Below are positions 8,134 through 16,174 of a DNA stretch of 49,975 bases, piece after piece. Numbering within the stretch: the stretch's first letter is position 1; each line of letters starts with the position of its first letter. A program made the position numbers and the translations under genes. Origin of the DNA: Vallitalea maricola. Its GTDB lineage: Bacteria; Bacillota; Clostridia; Lachnospirales; Vallitaleaceae. The notes under the pieces are model-generated. The model ran no database searches, had not been told where the DNA came from, and worked only from the letters and a program-made list of their open reading frames with translations. The DNA lies in assembly GCF_036985595.1 (NCBI RefSeq), contig NZ_BTPU01000003.1:1-49975 (forward strand), written 5' to 3'.

Positions 8134-9168
8134 ATGAATAAGCATGGTGGATATTATGGTAACTCAGATGTTGTTGATTATAGTGTTAACATCAATCCTT
8201 TAGGTTTACCAGATGATATTAGAGAGACTATAATATCTAGTATAGACAATATAGGTAAATATCCTGATATTGGAGGAACTGCTGCAAAAGAAGCTGTAGC
8301 AAAATATATAAATGTTGATTCTAATAAAATAATTATGGGGAATGGTGCTAGTGAACTTATATATTTGTTTGCTAGAGCTATGAAGCCTAAAAAGGTTCTT
8401 ATTATTGAACCGACATTTAATGAATATAGAAGGGCTTTTTTATTGGCTGGTAGTGAGATAGATGATTATGTATTAGATAGTGATGATGATTTTGGGTTTG
8501 ACCTGGAAATGTTTTCTAGGAAGATGGAGGTATTTCAGCCAGATGTTGTAGTATTGTGTAATCCTAATAATCCTACTGGAAAATATCTTGGAGTAGACAT
8601 AGTTAGTAAAATAGTAGATATAGTAAAGAGAGAAAACAGTTTTTTGTTTATAGATGAATCTTTTGTTGAATTTACTGGATATGAGCCTGTTGGGAATTGT
8701 ACAGGTTATGAACATGTGTTTTCTCTTAGATCCATGACTAAGTATTATGCTGTGCCTGGATTGAGGATAGGCTATGGGGTGACTAATGATAAGGTTATAG
8801 AAAAGATGGAAGAATATAAGGAACCTTGGACTATGAATACTTTTGCTCTTGATATTGTGCCAAAGATTATTGGAGACAGTGATTTTTGTGAAAATGTTAA
8901 TAAATGGGTGAAAAGAGAAAGAGAATATATGTATGAGGGTTTATGTAGTGTAGGAAATCTTAAGGTGTATAAGAGTTATAGTAATTTCTTTTTATGTAAG
9001 TTGGATTATTTCTCGGGAAATATGTTGAATTTGGAATTATTGAAGGATAATATGTATGTTAGGGTTTGTGATGATTTTAAATCGTTGAGTGAGGAGTTTG
9101 TTAGGATTGCGGTTAAGAGGCATGGGGATAATGAAAAGCTGGTTAGTATGTTAAATAAAATTTTGTAG
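8134..9168 (+). CDS. cobD: Threonine-phosphate decarboxylase CobD (class I aminotransferase fold)
   Basis: This PLP enzyme makes (R)-1-amino-2-propanol phosphate for the nucleotide-loop linker used by CbiB. The start KHGG...DYSVNINPLG is characteristic. VVLCNPNNPTGK and the Schiff-base Lys203 in SMTKYYAVPGLRIGY are present. Length (344 residues) is normal. The ATG at 8134 has AGGAAGGA at 9-base spacing, whereas the ATG at 8125 abuts the site and is less likely. Histidinol-phosphate aminotransferase is the nearest alternative family, but the N-terminus and the cbiB neighbour argue for CobD. Confidence 0.93.
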   Translation: MNKHGGYYGNSDVVDYSVNINPLGLPDDIRETIISSIDNIGKYPDIGGTAAKEAVAKYINVDSNKIIMGNGASELIYLFARAMKPKKVLIIEPTFNEYRRAFLLAGSEIDDYVLDSDDDFGFDLEMFSRKMEVFQPDVVVLCNPNNPTGKYLGVDIVSKIVDIVKRENSFLFIDESFVEFTGYEPVGNCTGYEHVFSLRSMTKYYAVPGLRIGYGVTNDKVIEKMEEYKEPWTMNTFALDIVPKIIGDSDFCENVNKWVKREREYMYEGLCSVGNLKVYKSYSNFFLCKLDYFSGNMLNLELLKDNMYVRVCDDFKSLSEEFVRIAVKRHGDNEKLVSMLNKIL

Positions 9169-9177
9169 ATTTTTATT

Positions 9178-9404
9178 TAGTGGTGAACTTCCGTAGGTTA
9201 AATATGTATACAAAACAGCTCTTAACAAATATTTGAAGAAAAACTAAATTCGTTCCAAGAAATATTACTAAACCTTAACAACTCCTTCGTCAAACAGTTA
9301 AGGTTCTTAACGTAATATTTCTTTCCACTCATTAAGATTTTCTTTTCAAATATTTGTAAGTCGCTTTATTTGTATACATATTTACCTACTGGGGTAGTGG
9401 TGAA
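9178..9404. mobile_element. About 200-base hairpin element with a 10-base flanking direct repeat (MITE-like)
   Basis: Outer arms share GTAGGT plus AAATATGTATACAAA (9193-9214) with the complement ending at 9389. Further nested complementary blocks follow inward: ACAAATATTTG / CAAATATTTGT, AAGAAATATTA / TAATATTTCTT and CCTTAAC / GTTAAGG. The whole therefore folds into one long imperfect stem. TAGTGGTGAA occurs at 9178-9187 and again at 9395-9404, exactly outside the arms, as a target-site duplication would. No ORF is inside. It separates cobD from cobU. Confidence 0.7.
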
Positions 9405-9511
9405 TGGGAAATGAATTGAATGTGAGGTAAGATATCTTACCTTTAGATTTTTTTTATTTTAAATATTAGTAGTTAAAGATATTGAATTTATTATAATGAG
9501 GAGTGAACGTT

Positions 9512-10078
9512 GTGGGAATTGTTATGGTAACGGGTGGTGCTCGTAGTGGTAAGAGTACTTATGGTGAACAATTGGCTAAGGTTAGGGGTAGGAATATTGC
9601 TTATATTGCTACGGCTATTGTTACTGATAAGGATATGGAAGATAGGGTTAAGAAGCATAGGGAGTCAAGACCTCAGGAGTGGTTGACTATTGAGAGGTAT
9701 AAGGGATTTGATTCTATTGAAAAAGATGTAGTTATGTCAACTGATTTGTTTTTGTTGGATTGTATTACTACGATGGTGACTAATCTTATGTTTGATAAAG
9801 ATGTTGATTATGATAGTTGTAGTAATGAGGATATACAGATGGTTGAAGATTATGTGTTTGGTGAAGTTAAGAAGCTTCTTGATTTCATGGAGAGTAATGA
9901 TAAGGAGATTATATTAGTTACTAATGAGGTTGGGATGGGATTGGTTCCAGCTTATAGGTTAGGTAATATATTTAGAGATATAGCGGGAAGAATTAATCAA
10001 TATGTAGCAAGTAGAGCGGATGAGGTTTATTTTATGGTATCGTCAATACCTATGAAGATTAAGGGAGCTGATAAGTGA
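9512..10078 (+). CDS. cobU: Adenosylcobinamide kinase / guanylyltransferase CobU
   Basis: This bifunctional enzyme phosphorylates adenosylcobinamide and transfers GMP to give adenosyl-GDP-cobinamide. P-loop GGARSGKS is at residues 8-15. His49 in KKHRESRPQEW matches the guanylylated histidine region of the family. VTNEVGMGLVP and the RDIAGRINQ tail are further signatures. I place the start at GTG 9512, since GAGGAG (9498-9503) gives 8-base spacing. The GTG at 9503 overlaps that site. The stop overlaps the cobS start. Confidence 0.94.
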   Translation: MGIVMVTGGARSGKSTYGEQLAKVRGRNIAYIATAIVTDKDMEDRVKKHRESRPQEWLTIERYKGFDSIEKDVVMSTDLFLLDCITTMVTNLMFDKDVDYDSCSNEDIQMVEDYVFGEVKKLLDFMESNDKEIILVTNEVGMGLVPAYRLGNIFRDIAGRINQYVASRADEVYFMVSSIPMKIKGADK

Positions 10079-10806
10079 TGAAGAGTTTCATACTTATGTT
10101 AACTTTTTTAACGAGAATTCCTATTAGTTATAGTTTTTCTTTTAATAGTAAGGATTTTATTAAAGGGATAAAGTATATGCCGGTGATTGGTCTAATTATA
10201 GGAGGGATTTTATATCCAATAAGTTATTATGGGGATAAGATGGTTCCTATTGTAGCATCCCTGTTGATAATTGTAGTTTATTTGATTATTACTGGTGGTT
10301 TGCATTTGGATGGTTTAGCAGATGTGAGTGATGGGATATTCAGTTGCAGGGATAGGGATAGAATGTTTGAGATTATGAAGGATAGCAGGATAGGTTCTTT
10401 TGGTGTTATTGCCTTGATACTATATTTCATGAGTATGTTTGCGTTACTTGGTTATAGTAATCCAGTTACTATATTGATTTTTCCTGTTGCTGGGAGATGT
10501 TTTGCATTATTTGTGTGTTCAATTAATGAATATGCAAAAGAATCAGGTATGGGGAAAGATTTTATAGATAATACTAAGTGGTTTCATGTTGTAGCTGGAT
10601 TTTTATTATTAGTTGTATTGATTATTTTGTTGAAAGAATATTTGTTGTTAGGAGCTGTTGTTATAACCAGTGTAATTGTGATGATGGTTAGTGCTAGTAT
10701 CAGTAAGAAACTTGGTGGTATAACAGGTGATGTTATTGGTATGACTGTTGAGTTTTCACAGGTTGTATTCTTATTGAGTGCTTATTTGTTGGAAACGTTA
10801 GTTTAG
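10078..10806 (+). CDS. cobS: Adenosylcobinamide-GDP ribazoletransferase CobS (cobalamin synthase)
   Basis: This integral membrane enzyme joins the GDP-activated corrinoid to alpha-ribazole or its phosphate. The N-terminal LTFLTRIP motif and the metal-binding GGLHLDGLADVSDGIFS segment are diagnostic, followed by KDSRIGSFGV. Several hydrophobic helices cover the rest. ATG at 10078 shares one base with the cobU stop (TGATG), indicating coupled translation. GTG at 10075 is an alternative start with slightly better spacing from AGGGAG. Confidence 0.94.
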   Translation: MKSFILMLTFLTRIPISYSFSFNSKDFIKGIKYMPVIGLIIGGILYPISYYGDKMVPIVASLLIIVVYLIITGGLHLDGLADVSDGIFSCRDRDRMFEIMKDSRIGSFGVIALILYFMSMFALLGYSNPVTILIFPVAGRCFALFVCSINEYAKESGMGKDFIDNTKWFHVVAGFLLLVVLIILLKEYLLLGAVVITSVIVMMVSASISKKLGGITGDVIGMTVEFSQVVFLLSAYLLETLV

Positions 10807-10836
10807 TTTATTAAAATATATGATGGGGGATTAAGG

Positions 10837-11424
10837 ATGAAATTTATTTTTGTTAGACATGGTGAGACTCGTGCTAATGTGGAACAACTTATTTATGGGG
10901 TTACTCATTCGGATTTTACTGAGAATGGGTTGAATCAAATAGATAGGATATTGGATTATATAAAGTTAAAAGAAGTTGATTATTTTTATTCTAGTCCTCT
11001 TGAAAGAACTAGGATTATTGCTGAAAAGATTGGAGAATGTATTGGTAAGAAGGCGGAAGTGGCTGAAGAAGTGAGTGAAATGAATTATGGGATTTTTGAA
11101 GGAATGACATCTAATTCGGTTTTGGAGAAATATCCAGAGGAATATAATAGTTTTATGAATGATTATAGGAATTATATTATTCCTGAAGGTGAGAATGTAC
11201 TGGATTTCGATAAACGGGTGATTAGTTTTCTTGATAAGATAAAGGATGATAATGGGACTACTGTGATTGTGACTCATGGAGGAGTTATAAGAACAGCAAT
11301 AATGTATTTGTTGGATTTGGATAGTGAGGATAGGTGGCATTTTAAGATATTGCCTGGGATGATAATTGAGATTGAGTATAAGAATGGGTATGGGGTTTTG
11401 GTTCAAATGAGAGATAATAATTAG
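10837..11424 (+). CDS. cobC: Alpha-ribazole phosphatase CobC (histidine phosphatase family)
   Basis: Residues 7-10 (RHGE) form the catalytic phosphohistidine motif. The second histidine is in VTHGGVIR, and SSPLERTRIIAEKI carries the substrate Arg. Within a cobalamin operon and directly after cobS this is best read as the phosphatase acting on alpha-ribazole phosphate or adenosylcobalamin phosphate. By sequence alone it could be another phosphoglycerate-mutase-like phosphatase. The start has GGGGGA upstream. Confidence 0.87.
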   Translation: MKFIFVRHGETRANVEQLIYGVTHSDFTENGLNQIDRILDYIKLKEVDYFYSSPLERTRIIAEKIGECIGKKAEVAEEVSEMNYGIFEGMTSNSVLEKYPEEYNSFMNDYRNYIIPEGENVLDFDKRVISFLDKIKDDNGTTVIVTHGGVIRTAIMYLLDLDSEDRWHFKILPGMIIEIEYKNGYGVLVQMRDNN

Positions 11425-11427
11425 TCA

Positions 11428-11705
11428 TCTTGCAAGTATGTCAGAAATGGTGTTTTGTATAGACTTATCATTGGTAAAATAGTATATGTATATGTTACGC
11501 CAGCAACTTGCTCGTCCTGAGCCCAACGAATAATAATGGACATCGAGTCCATTATTATTCCTGACAGTCCAGTAGGGCTGTCAGGTTAAAAGCTGGGTTC
11601 GGCGTCCTGCCTCACTACTCCACATATACATATACTATTTTACTTACTTGATTGCCCGTTACAAAACACTTTTTCTTCTATGTGAGTGATTTTTGGCGAT
11701 TACAG
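11428..11705 (+). repeat. Palindromic dispersed element, complete copy
   Basis: The arms AAAATAGTATATGTATATGT (11476-11495) and ACATATACATATACTATTTT (11622-11641) are exact complements. Weaker complementarity (for example GTGTTTTGTA / TACAAAACAC) extends the arms outward to about 280 bases in total. Inside is the palindrome AATAATAATGGAC, ATCGA, complement (11529-11559). The left part recurs inverted at the start of the window. No coding sequence is present. This fills the gap between cobC and the next gene; I see no separate promoter in it. Confidence 0.8.
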
Positions 11706-11779
11706 ATATTTGTTTAAGAGAAAAAGATATATATAGATTAAAAGATATAGACAAAATATAATTAAAAGGAGTAAGAACA

Positions 11780-12520
11780 ATGATTGAGAAATTTAGGGAT
11801 ATTACGATACTTCGTTTGGGGGATAAGAGTATATTGACGGTTGCTTGTGATTCTTGTGGGGGGATTGGTAATAAGGAGAATGATGTGATAAAGGTTGATC
11901 CGTATGTTACGGGGTATTATACGGCGGTTGTTTCTTTGTCTGAGACTATTGCGTTGGGGGCTGAACCTATTACGGTCGTTAATACTTTTGCGGTTGAAAT
12001 GAATGATACGGGTAGAAGGATTATGGATGGTATTAATGATGCTTTGGATAAGATTGGGTTGGATAAGGAGTCTGTGGTTACAGGGAGTACTGAAGAGAAT
12101 ATTCCGGTTACGGTTACGGGGATAGGGTTGACGGTTATTGGGAAGGTGAATACAGATATATGGAGTTTTCCTAAGGCTGAAGAGGGTAATATAGCTGTTG
12201 CTGTGGGGATTCCAAAAGTAGGCAACGAAGTAGTAGGTGATAAAGGTGAGATAATGACATTGGATATTCTTAAGAAGATCAAGAGCCTTGAGTTTATAAA
12301 AGATGTTTTACCAGTTGGGTCAAAAGGTATTGCTTATGAGGCAAGTGAAATGGCTAGGACTGGTAATTTGGAGTTCAAGGTTTATGAGGATGTATGTGTT
12401 GATGTAAATAAATCGGGTGGACCTGCTACTTGTGCTGTTTTGGCTATGGATATCGGGTATCTTGATAAATTAAAACAGATGGTTGATATTCCAGTTAATG
12501 TTGTGGGAGAATTTATTTAA
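11780..12520 (+). CDS. AIR-synthase-like (PurM/ThiL/HypE fold) kinase; candidate alpha-ribazole kinase
   Basis: This 246-residue protein resembles the N-terminal half of the PurM-ThiL-SelD-HypE superfamily. It shows an Asp/Gly-rich beginning (DSCGGIGNKENDVIKVD), SETIALGAEPITVVNTFAVEM, and a long Gly-rich VTVTGIGLTVIGKV segment. Firmicutes that salvage alpha-ribazole use CblS, an alpha-ribazole kinase that I recall as AIR-synthase related. Position after cobC, and the absence of cobT here, make this function plausible but unproven. The ribosome site is AAAGGAG. Its stop overlaps the end of the convergent response regulator by 8 bases. Base use is extremely G/T-rich in the first half. Confidence 0.6.
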   Translation: MIEKFRDITILRLGDKSILTVACDSCGGIGNKENDVIKVDPYVTGYYTAVVSLSETIALGAEPITVVNTFAVEMNDTGRRIMDGINDALDKIGLDKESVVTGSTEENIPVTVTGIGLTVIGKVNTDIWSFPKAEEGNIAVAVGIPKVGNEVVGDKGEIMTLDILKKIKSLEFIKDVLPVGSKGIAYEASEMARTGNLEFKVYEDVCVDVNKSGGPATCAVLAMDIGYLDKLKQMVDIPVNVVGEFI

Positions 12521-14111
12521 ATCTCTTTCTATATTCTCCTGGGGAGATACCATAGTATTTTTTGAAAACATAACTAAAGTGTTTTACGCTTATATAACCA
12601 ACTTTTTTGGTGATGTAACCTAGTTTCAATTCGTTGTTCTTTAGTAGGTTGGCTGCGTGTTTTAATCTTACTTCTGTCAAGAATTTTATGTAGGATTGGC
12701 CTTCTAATTCATGAAATAAGTTGCTTAAGTAAGAATAGGAAATACTTAATTCATCTGCAATGAGAGACAGACTGATTGGTTCCATATAGTGTTTGTATAT
12801 GAATTGTTTTGTCTGCTCTATGAGTAGATTTTCATCACACATTGAATTCTTTTTATGCAGATTTTCTATTATTATGTTTGACATGTTGATAATAAAGGCT
12901 GATATATTTTTTTTGTCAGTTAAGTTGTCTTTTGAATCTATCAGTATTTTATATATTTTATTGATAACATCTTCGTTTAGAGGAATATTAGTTTTTAACT
13001 GAGTTATTATGTAGTTTAGTGTTTTTAATAAGTAACAGCTGTTGATCTGTTCATATAAGAAGTTGCTAATATCTTTGGATAGTACTTCTTGATTAACTGT
13101 ATCATTGTTATGGATGGTATAAATCAAATTTGCCATATAGCTATGTAAAGTCTTTATATAATTTTGATAGAATTGTTCAGAATACAACTGAATATTACTA
13201 GGTTCATCTTTGGTGAATAAGGTTTGTAAGAAAGCCTTTTTTGCGTTTTCATAGGAAACATTTAATTGGAGTAATTCATTCTCTTTAGTTCCTGCTATAG
13301 AAAATATGTGTAAGTTAGTTTCTTTATAATAAGCAGTATCAATCTTTTCATACATATCTATAATAACTTTTTTATAATCTTCATGTTCATCAATGGGTAT
13401 AAGCAATACAGTGTTTTCATTAGAATCTATAAATACTTTTGTAGAGGTATCCATAGTATGTTTTTTTGCTGTATTGAAAAGCAATAATTTCAGTAGAATC
13501 AGATTAGTTATCTTGACATTGTTTTCAATCAGGTTATCTTCTGTTATCTGAAGTATGAGTATAATTCCTTCTGCATCGAATAGATTTATGTTCAAGTCAT
13601 ACATTATAGGATATAGTGATTGGATTTCCATATGAGAACTTGTAATGAGAGCTTTCAAAAACTTGGCTATAATGGCTTCTTTATATTTGTTAGAAGCTGA
13701 TATAAGGTCATTATATTTAATTTGTTCACATTGATTTTTGTGGCATATTTCTGCTACAGATTCAAGCATATTTTTTAATTCTTCATTGATTATTGGTTTT
13801 AATAAATAGCTGCTCACGTTGTATTTAATTGCAGATTTGGCATAATCGAATTCCCCATAGCCTGATAATATGGCACAATGTACTTCTGGATAAAGGATAT
13901 TTACTTGTTTACATAACTCTAATCCATCCATTACTGGCATCTTTATGTCAGTCAAAATCAGATCTACAGATTGGTTTTTTAATACTTCAAGTGCATCTGC
14001 ACCGTCCATTACATCATCAACGATTTCCCACTTATCACATAATTTTGGAATAATCTGTTTCAGAAAATTTCTTGTCAACTGTTCGTCTTCAACAATTAAT
14101 AATTTATACAT
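12513..14111 (-). CDS. YesN-type response regulator with AraC DNA-binding domain
   Basis: Residues 1-120 are a receiver domain with acidic pocket (VEDE) and phospho-acceptor Asp55 in LILTDIKMP. A long central region without a recognised motif follows. Residues about 430-532 hold two helix-turn-helix segments of AraC type (SLSLIADELSISYSYLSNLF, then GYISVKHFSYVFKKYYGISP). At 532 residues it matches the large YesN class. The sensor kinase gene lies 12 bases upstream on the same strand. Such regulators usually control the adjacent sugar ABC transporter, here divergently transcribed from 16175. Confidence 0.93.
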   Translation of the reverse strand: MYKLLIVEDEQLTRNFLKQIIPKLCDKWEIVDDVMDGADALEVLKNQSVDLILTDIKMPVMDGLELCKQVNILYPEVHCAILSGYGEFDYAKSAIKYNVSSYLLKPIINEELKNMLESVAEICHKNQCEQIKYNDLISASNKYKEAIIAKFLKALITSSHMEIQSLYPIMYDLNINLFDAEGIILILQITEDNLIENNVKITNLILLKLLLFNTAKKHTMDTSTKVFIDSNENTVLLIPIDEHEDYKKVIIDMYEKIDTAYYKETNLHIFSIAGTKENELLQLNVSYENAKKAFLQTLFTKDEPSNIQLYSEQFYQNYIKTLHSYMANLIYTIHNNDTVNQEVLSKDISNFLYEQINSCYLLKTLNYIITQLKTNIPLNEDVINKIYKILIDSKDNLTDKKNISAFIINMSNIIIENLHKKNSMCDENLLIEQTKQFIYKHYMEPISLSLIADELSISYSYLSNLFHELEGQSYIKFLTEVRLKHAANLLKNNELKLGYITKKVGYISVKHFSYVFKKYYGISPGEYRKRFK

Positions 14112-14123
14112 GGTTAAACCTCC

Positions 14124-15929
14124 CTATAATGATGTCTTTGGTAAAATTATTTTAACTGTTGTTCCTATACCTTCCTTACTTTCAACTTCAATACCATATT
14201 CAATACCATATTTTATCTTGATACGTCTGTTTACATTAATTAGGGCAATACCATTACCCTTTGCAGATAAGTCAAAGCTTTCTCCAATTTCTTTTTCAGT
14301 GTTCAACTTTTCCCTTAATATTATTAGCGCTTGTTCTCCCATTCCAACTCCATTATCTCTGATTATGAAGATTACATTATTATCTGTGATGGTATCTGTT
14401 ATTTCAATGGTTGTGGTTTGTTTTTTAGCTTCGCATCCATGAATAACAGAATTTTCAACTACAGGCTGTAATAATAGAGCAGGAATAATATAATTATTAA
14501 GGTGATTATCTACATGGATTTTATAGTTTAGTCGGTCGTTGAATCTATTTTTTTGTATTGTTAAATAAGCGTCCAGCAATTGTAATTCTACAGATATAGT
14601 AATTTCTTTATCCATATGAGTCAAACCACGTAGAATAATACTTAGCTTATTTATAGTATTAACAGCCTGGGGCAAGTTGTCAGACTGAATTAACATACTT
14701 ATCATGTTAAGAGTATTATATATAAAGTGAGGTTGAATCTGATTGAACAGTGTATTGATCTGTGCTTCTTTTTGGAGATATTTCGCTTCATAGATTTCAC
14801 GAACCAATTTGTGATTTTCCTTGAACATATTCTTAAGTTCACCCACCATGTTATTCAATGAGCTTGATAGATAGCCTAATTCATCATTAGATTTTATAGG
14901 AAAGGCTACATCAAGGTCTCCATCTTGAATTTTATGTATATTATTTATTATCTTATTCAGTGGGCTAAGGAACATATACAGGTAAAATGATATTAGTAAA
15001 AGTGCAAGGATAAAACTAATCAAAGCTACTATGAAAGCACTGTTTCTTACATCTGATATTTTTTCATTGATGGTTGATAATGAAGTAACACCAATTACAG
15101 TCCAATCAGCATATTCTATAACATTTTTATTAATCAAGTATCCTTTGTTATTGCAGTTAATAGTTGTATAAGGTTTTTTGCCATTATAGGTTTTTGTATA
15201 TACATCATCTATATCATCAGAAGTTAAATGAGGTACATTAGAGAATATTACCTGCTGATTGGCATCAACGATTATAATACCTCCATCTTTTCCGAAGTCT
15301 ACTTTGTTACAGATATCACTAATACCGGAATAGTTAGCATCTACCTTGATTACTCCTAGAATCTTATCAGTATTTCTGGTACTTCTTAGAATACTCACTA
15401 TGGAAAAAACAATATTCTTAGGGTCTTTGATAATCTGTTCAAGATGAGCTGAAACAAATATGGGCTGCTTTTTCTCTAGAGCTTTTTTATACCAATGATA
15501 CTTAGTAAAATCCTGATTGGATTTTATCGTAGAAGTAATACGTTCACCTTTATATATTTCATCAGTCAATATAAATACTCGTAGTATATCTTTTCTTGGA
15601 ATAATCAGAATCTGTTCAAGAAAATCTTCTATTGTTCTTGTTCTATATAGAGATTTCAGGTCAGAGTCATCAATGGTTTTATCTAATGCATCCATTACAT
15701 CTTGGTCATAGTAAGGAGATAAGGATAATCTATACAGGTCTTCTAAATATGTTCTAATATTCAGTGACGTCAGTTCAACTATCTGCTGAACCTTTTGTGA
15801 AGATTGTTCCATAATACTGTCACTATATTTATTATAAGAGTATATTGATATAAATAAAATAGACGTTAATGTAAGCAGCGCTGTGCATATAAAAAGTTTA
15901 AATGAAAAATTACAACTTATTCTTCGCAT
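14124..15929 (-). CDS. YesM-type sensor histidine kinase
   Basis: An N-terminal membrane helix (about residues 10-30), an extracellular Cache-like sensor domain (about 35-285), and a second helix (FIVALISFILALLLISFYLY) lead to a HAMP segment. The His-kinase domain of the LytS/YesM type follows, with the phospho-acceptor His401 in NQIQPHFIYNTLN. The ATPase domain has N-box LQPVVENSVIHG and G-boxes DNGVGMG and KGNGIALINV. It should sense a sugar or its binding protein outside the cell and phosphorylate the neighbouring YesN-type regulator. Co-transcribed with that gene. The 245-base gap to 16175 must hold both divergent promoters, which I could not place with confidence. Confidence 0.94.
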   Translation of the reverse strand: MRRISCNFSFKLFICTALLTLTSILFISIYSYNKYSDSIMEQSSQKVQQIVELTSLNIRTYLEDLYRLSLSPYYDQDVMDALDKTIDDSDLKSLYRTRTIEDFLEQILIIPRKDILRVFILTDEIYKGERITSTIKSNQDFTKYHWYKKALEKKQPIFVSAHLEQIIKDPKNIVFSIVSILRSTRNTDKILGVIKVDANYSGISDICNKVDFGKDGGIIIVDANQQVIFSNVPHLTSDDIDDVYTKTYNGKKPYTTINCNNKGYLINKNVIEYADWTVIGVTSLSTINEKISDVRNSAFIVALISFILALLLISFYLYMFLSPLNKIINNIHKIQDGDLDVAFPIKSNDELGYLSSSLNNMVGELKNMFKENHKLVREIYEAKYLQKEAQINTLFNQIQPHFIYNTLNMISMLIQSDNLPQAVNTINKLSIILRGLTHMDKEITISVELQLLDAYLTIQKNRFNDRLNYKIHVDNHLNNYIIPALLLQPVVENSVIHGCEAKKQTTTIEITDTITDNNVIFIIRDNGVGMGEQALIILREKLNTEKEIGESFDLSAKGNGIALINVNRRIKIKYGIEYGIEVESKEGIGTTVKIILPKTSL

Positions 15930-16174
15930 TTTATCATACTCCTATAAACTTTTCTCTTTCTTATTAGGTAGTTAGCTTGCTCAGTACATAAAAATTACTA
16001 ATTAATTATACCATATTTTTTATATTTTATTGATTATATATAAAAAAAACATACCATCATCGAAAATATAGGGTATTTATTTTTTCATGTGGTGGTTATA
16101 CAATAAAATTACAGCAATAACAATGGGAATTATCAAATTTCCAAATTAATAAGAAAACGGGGGATTACAAGACT

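Noticed and set aside
9178..9404. Reading the long hairpin as a transcription terminator of cobD
   Set aside because: It is far too long and nested, has no T-run at its end, and is flanked by a direct repeat that a terminator would not explain.
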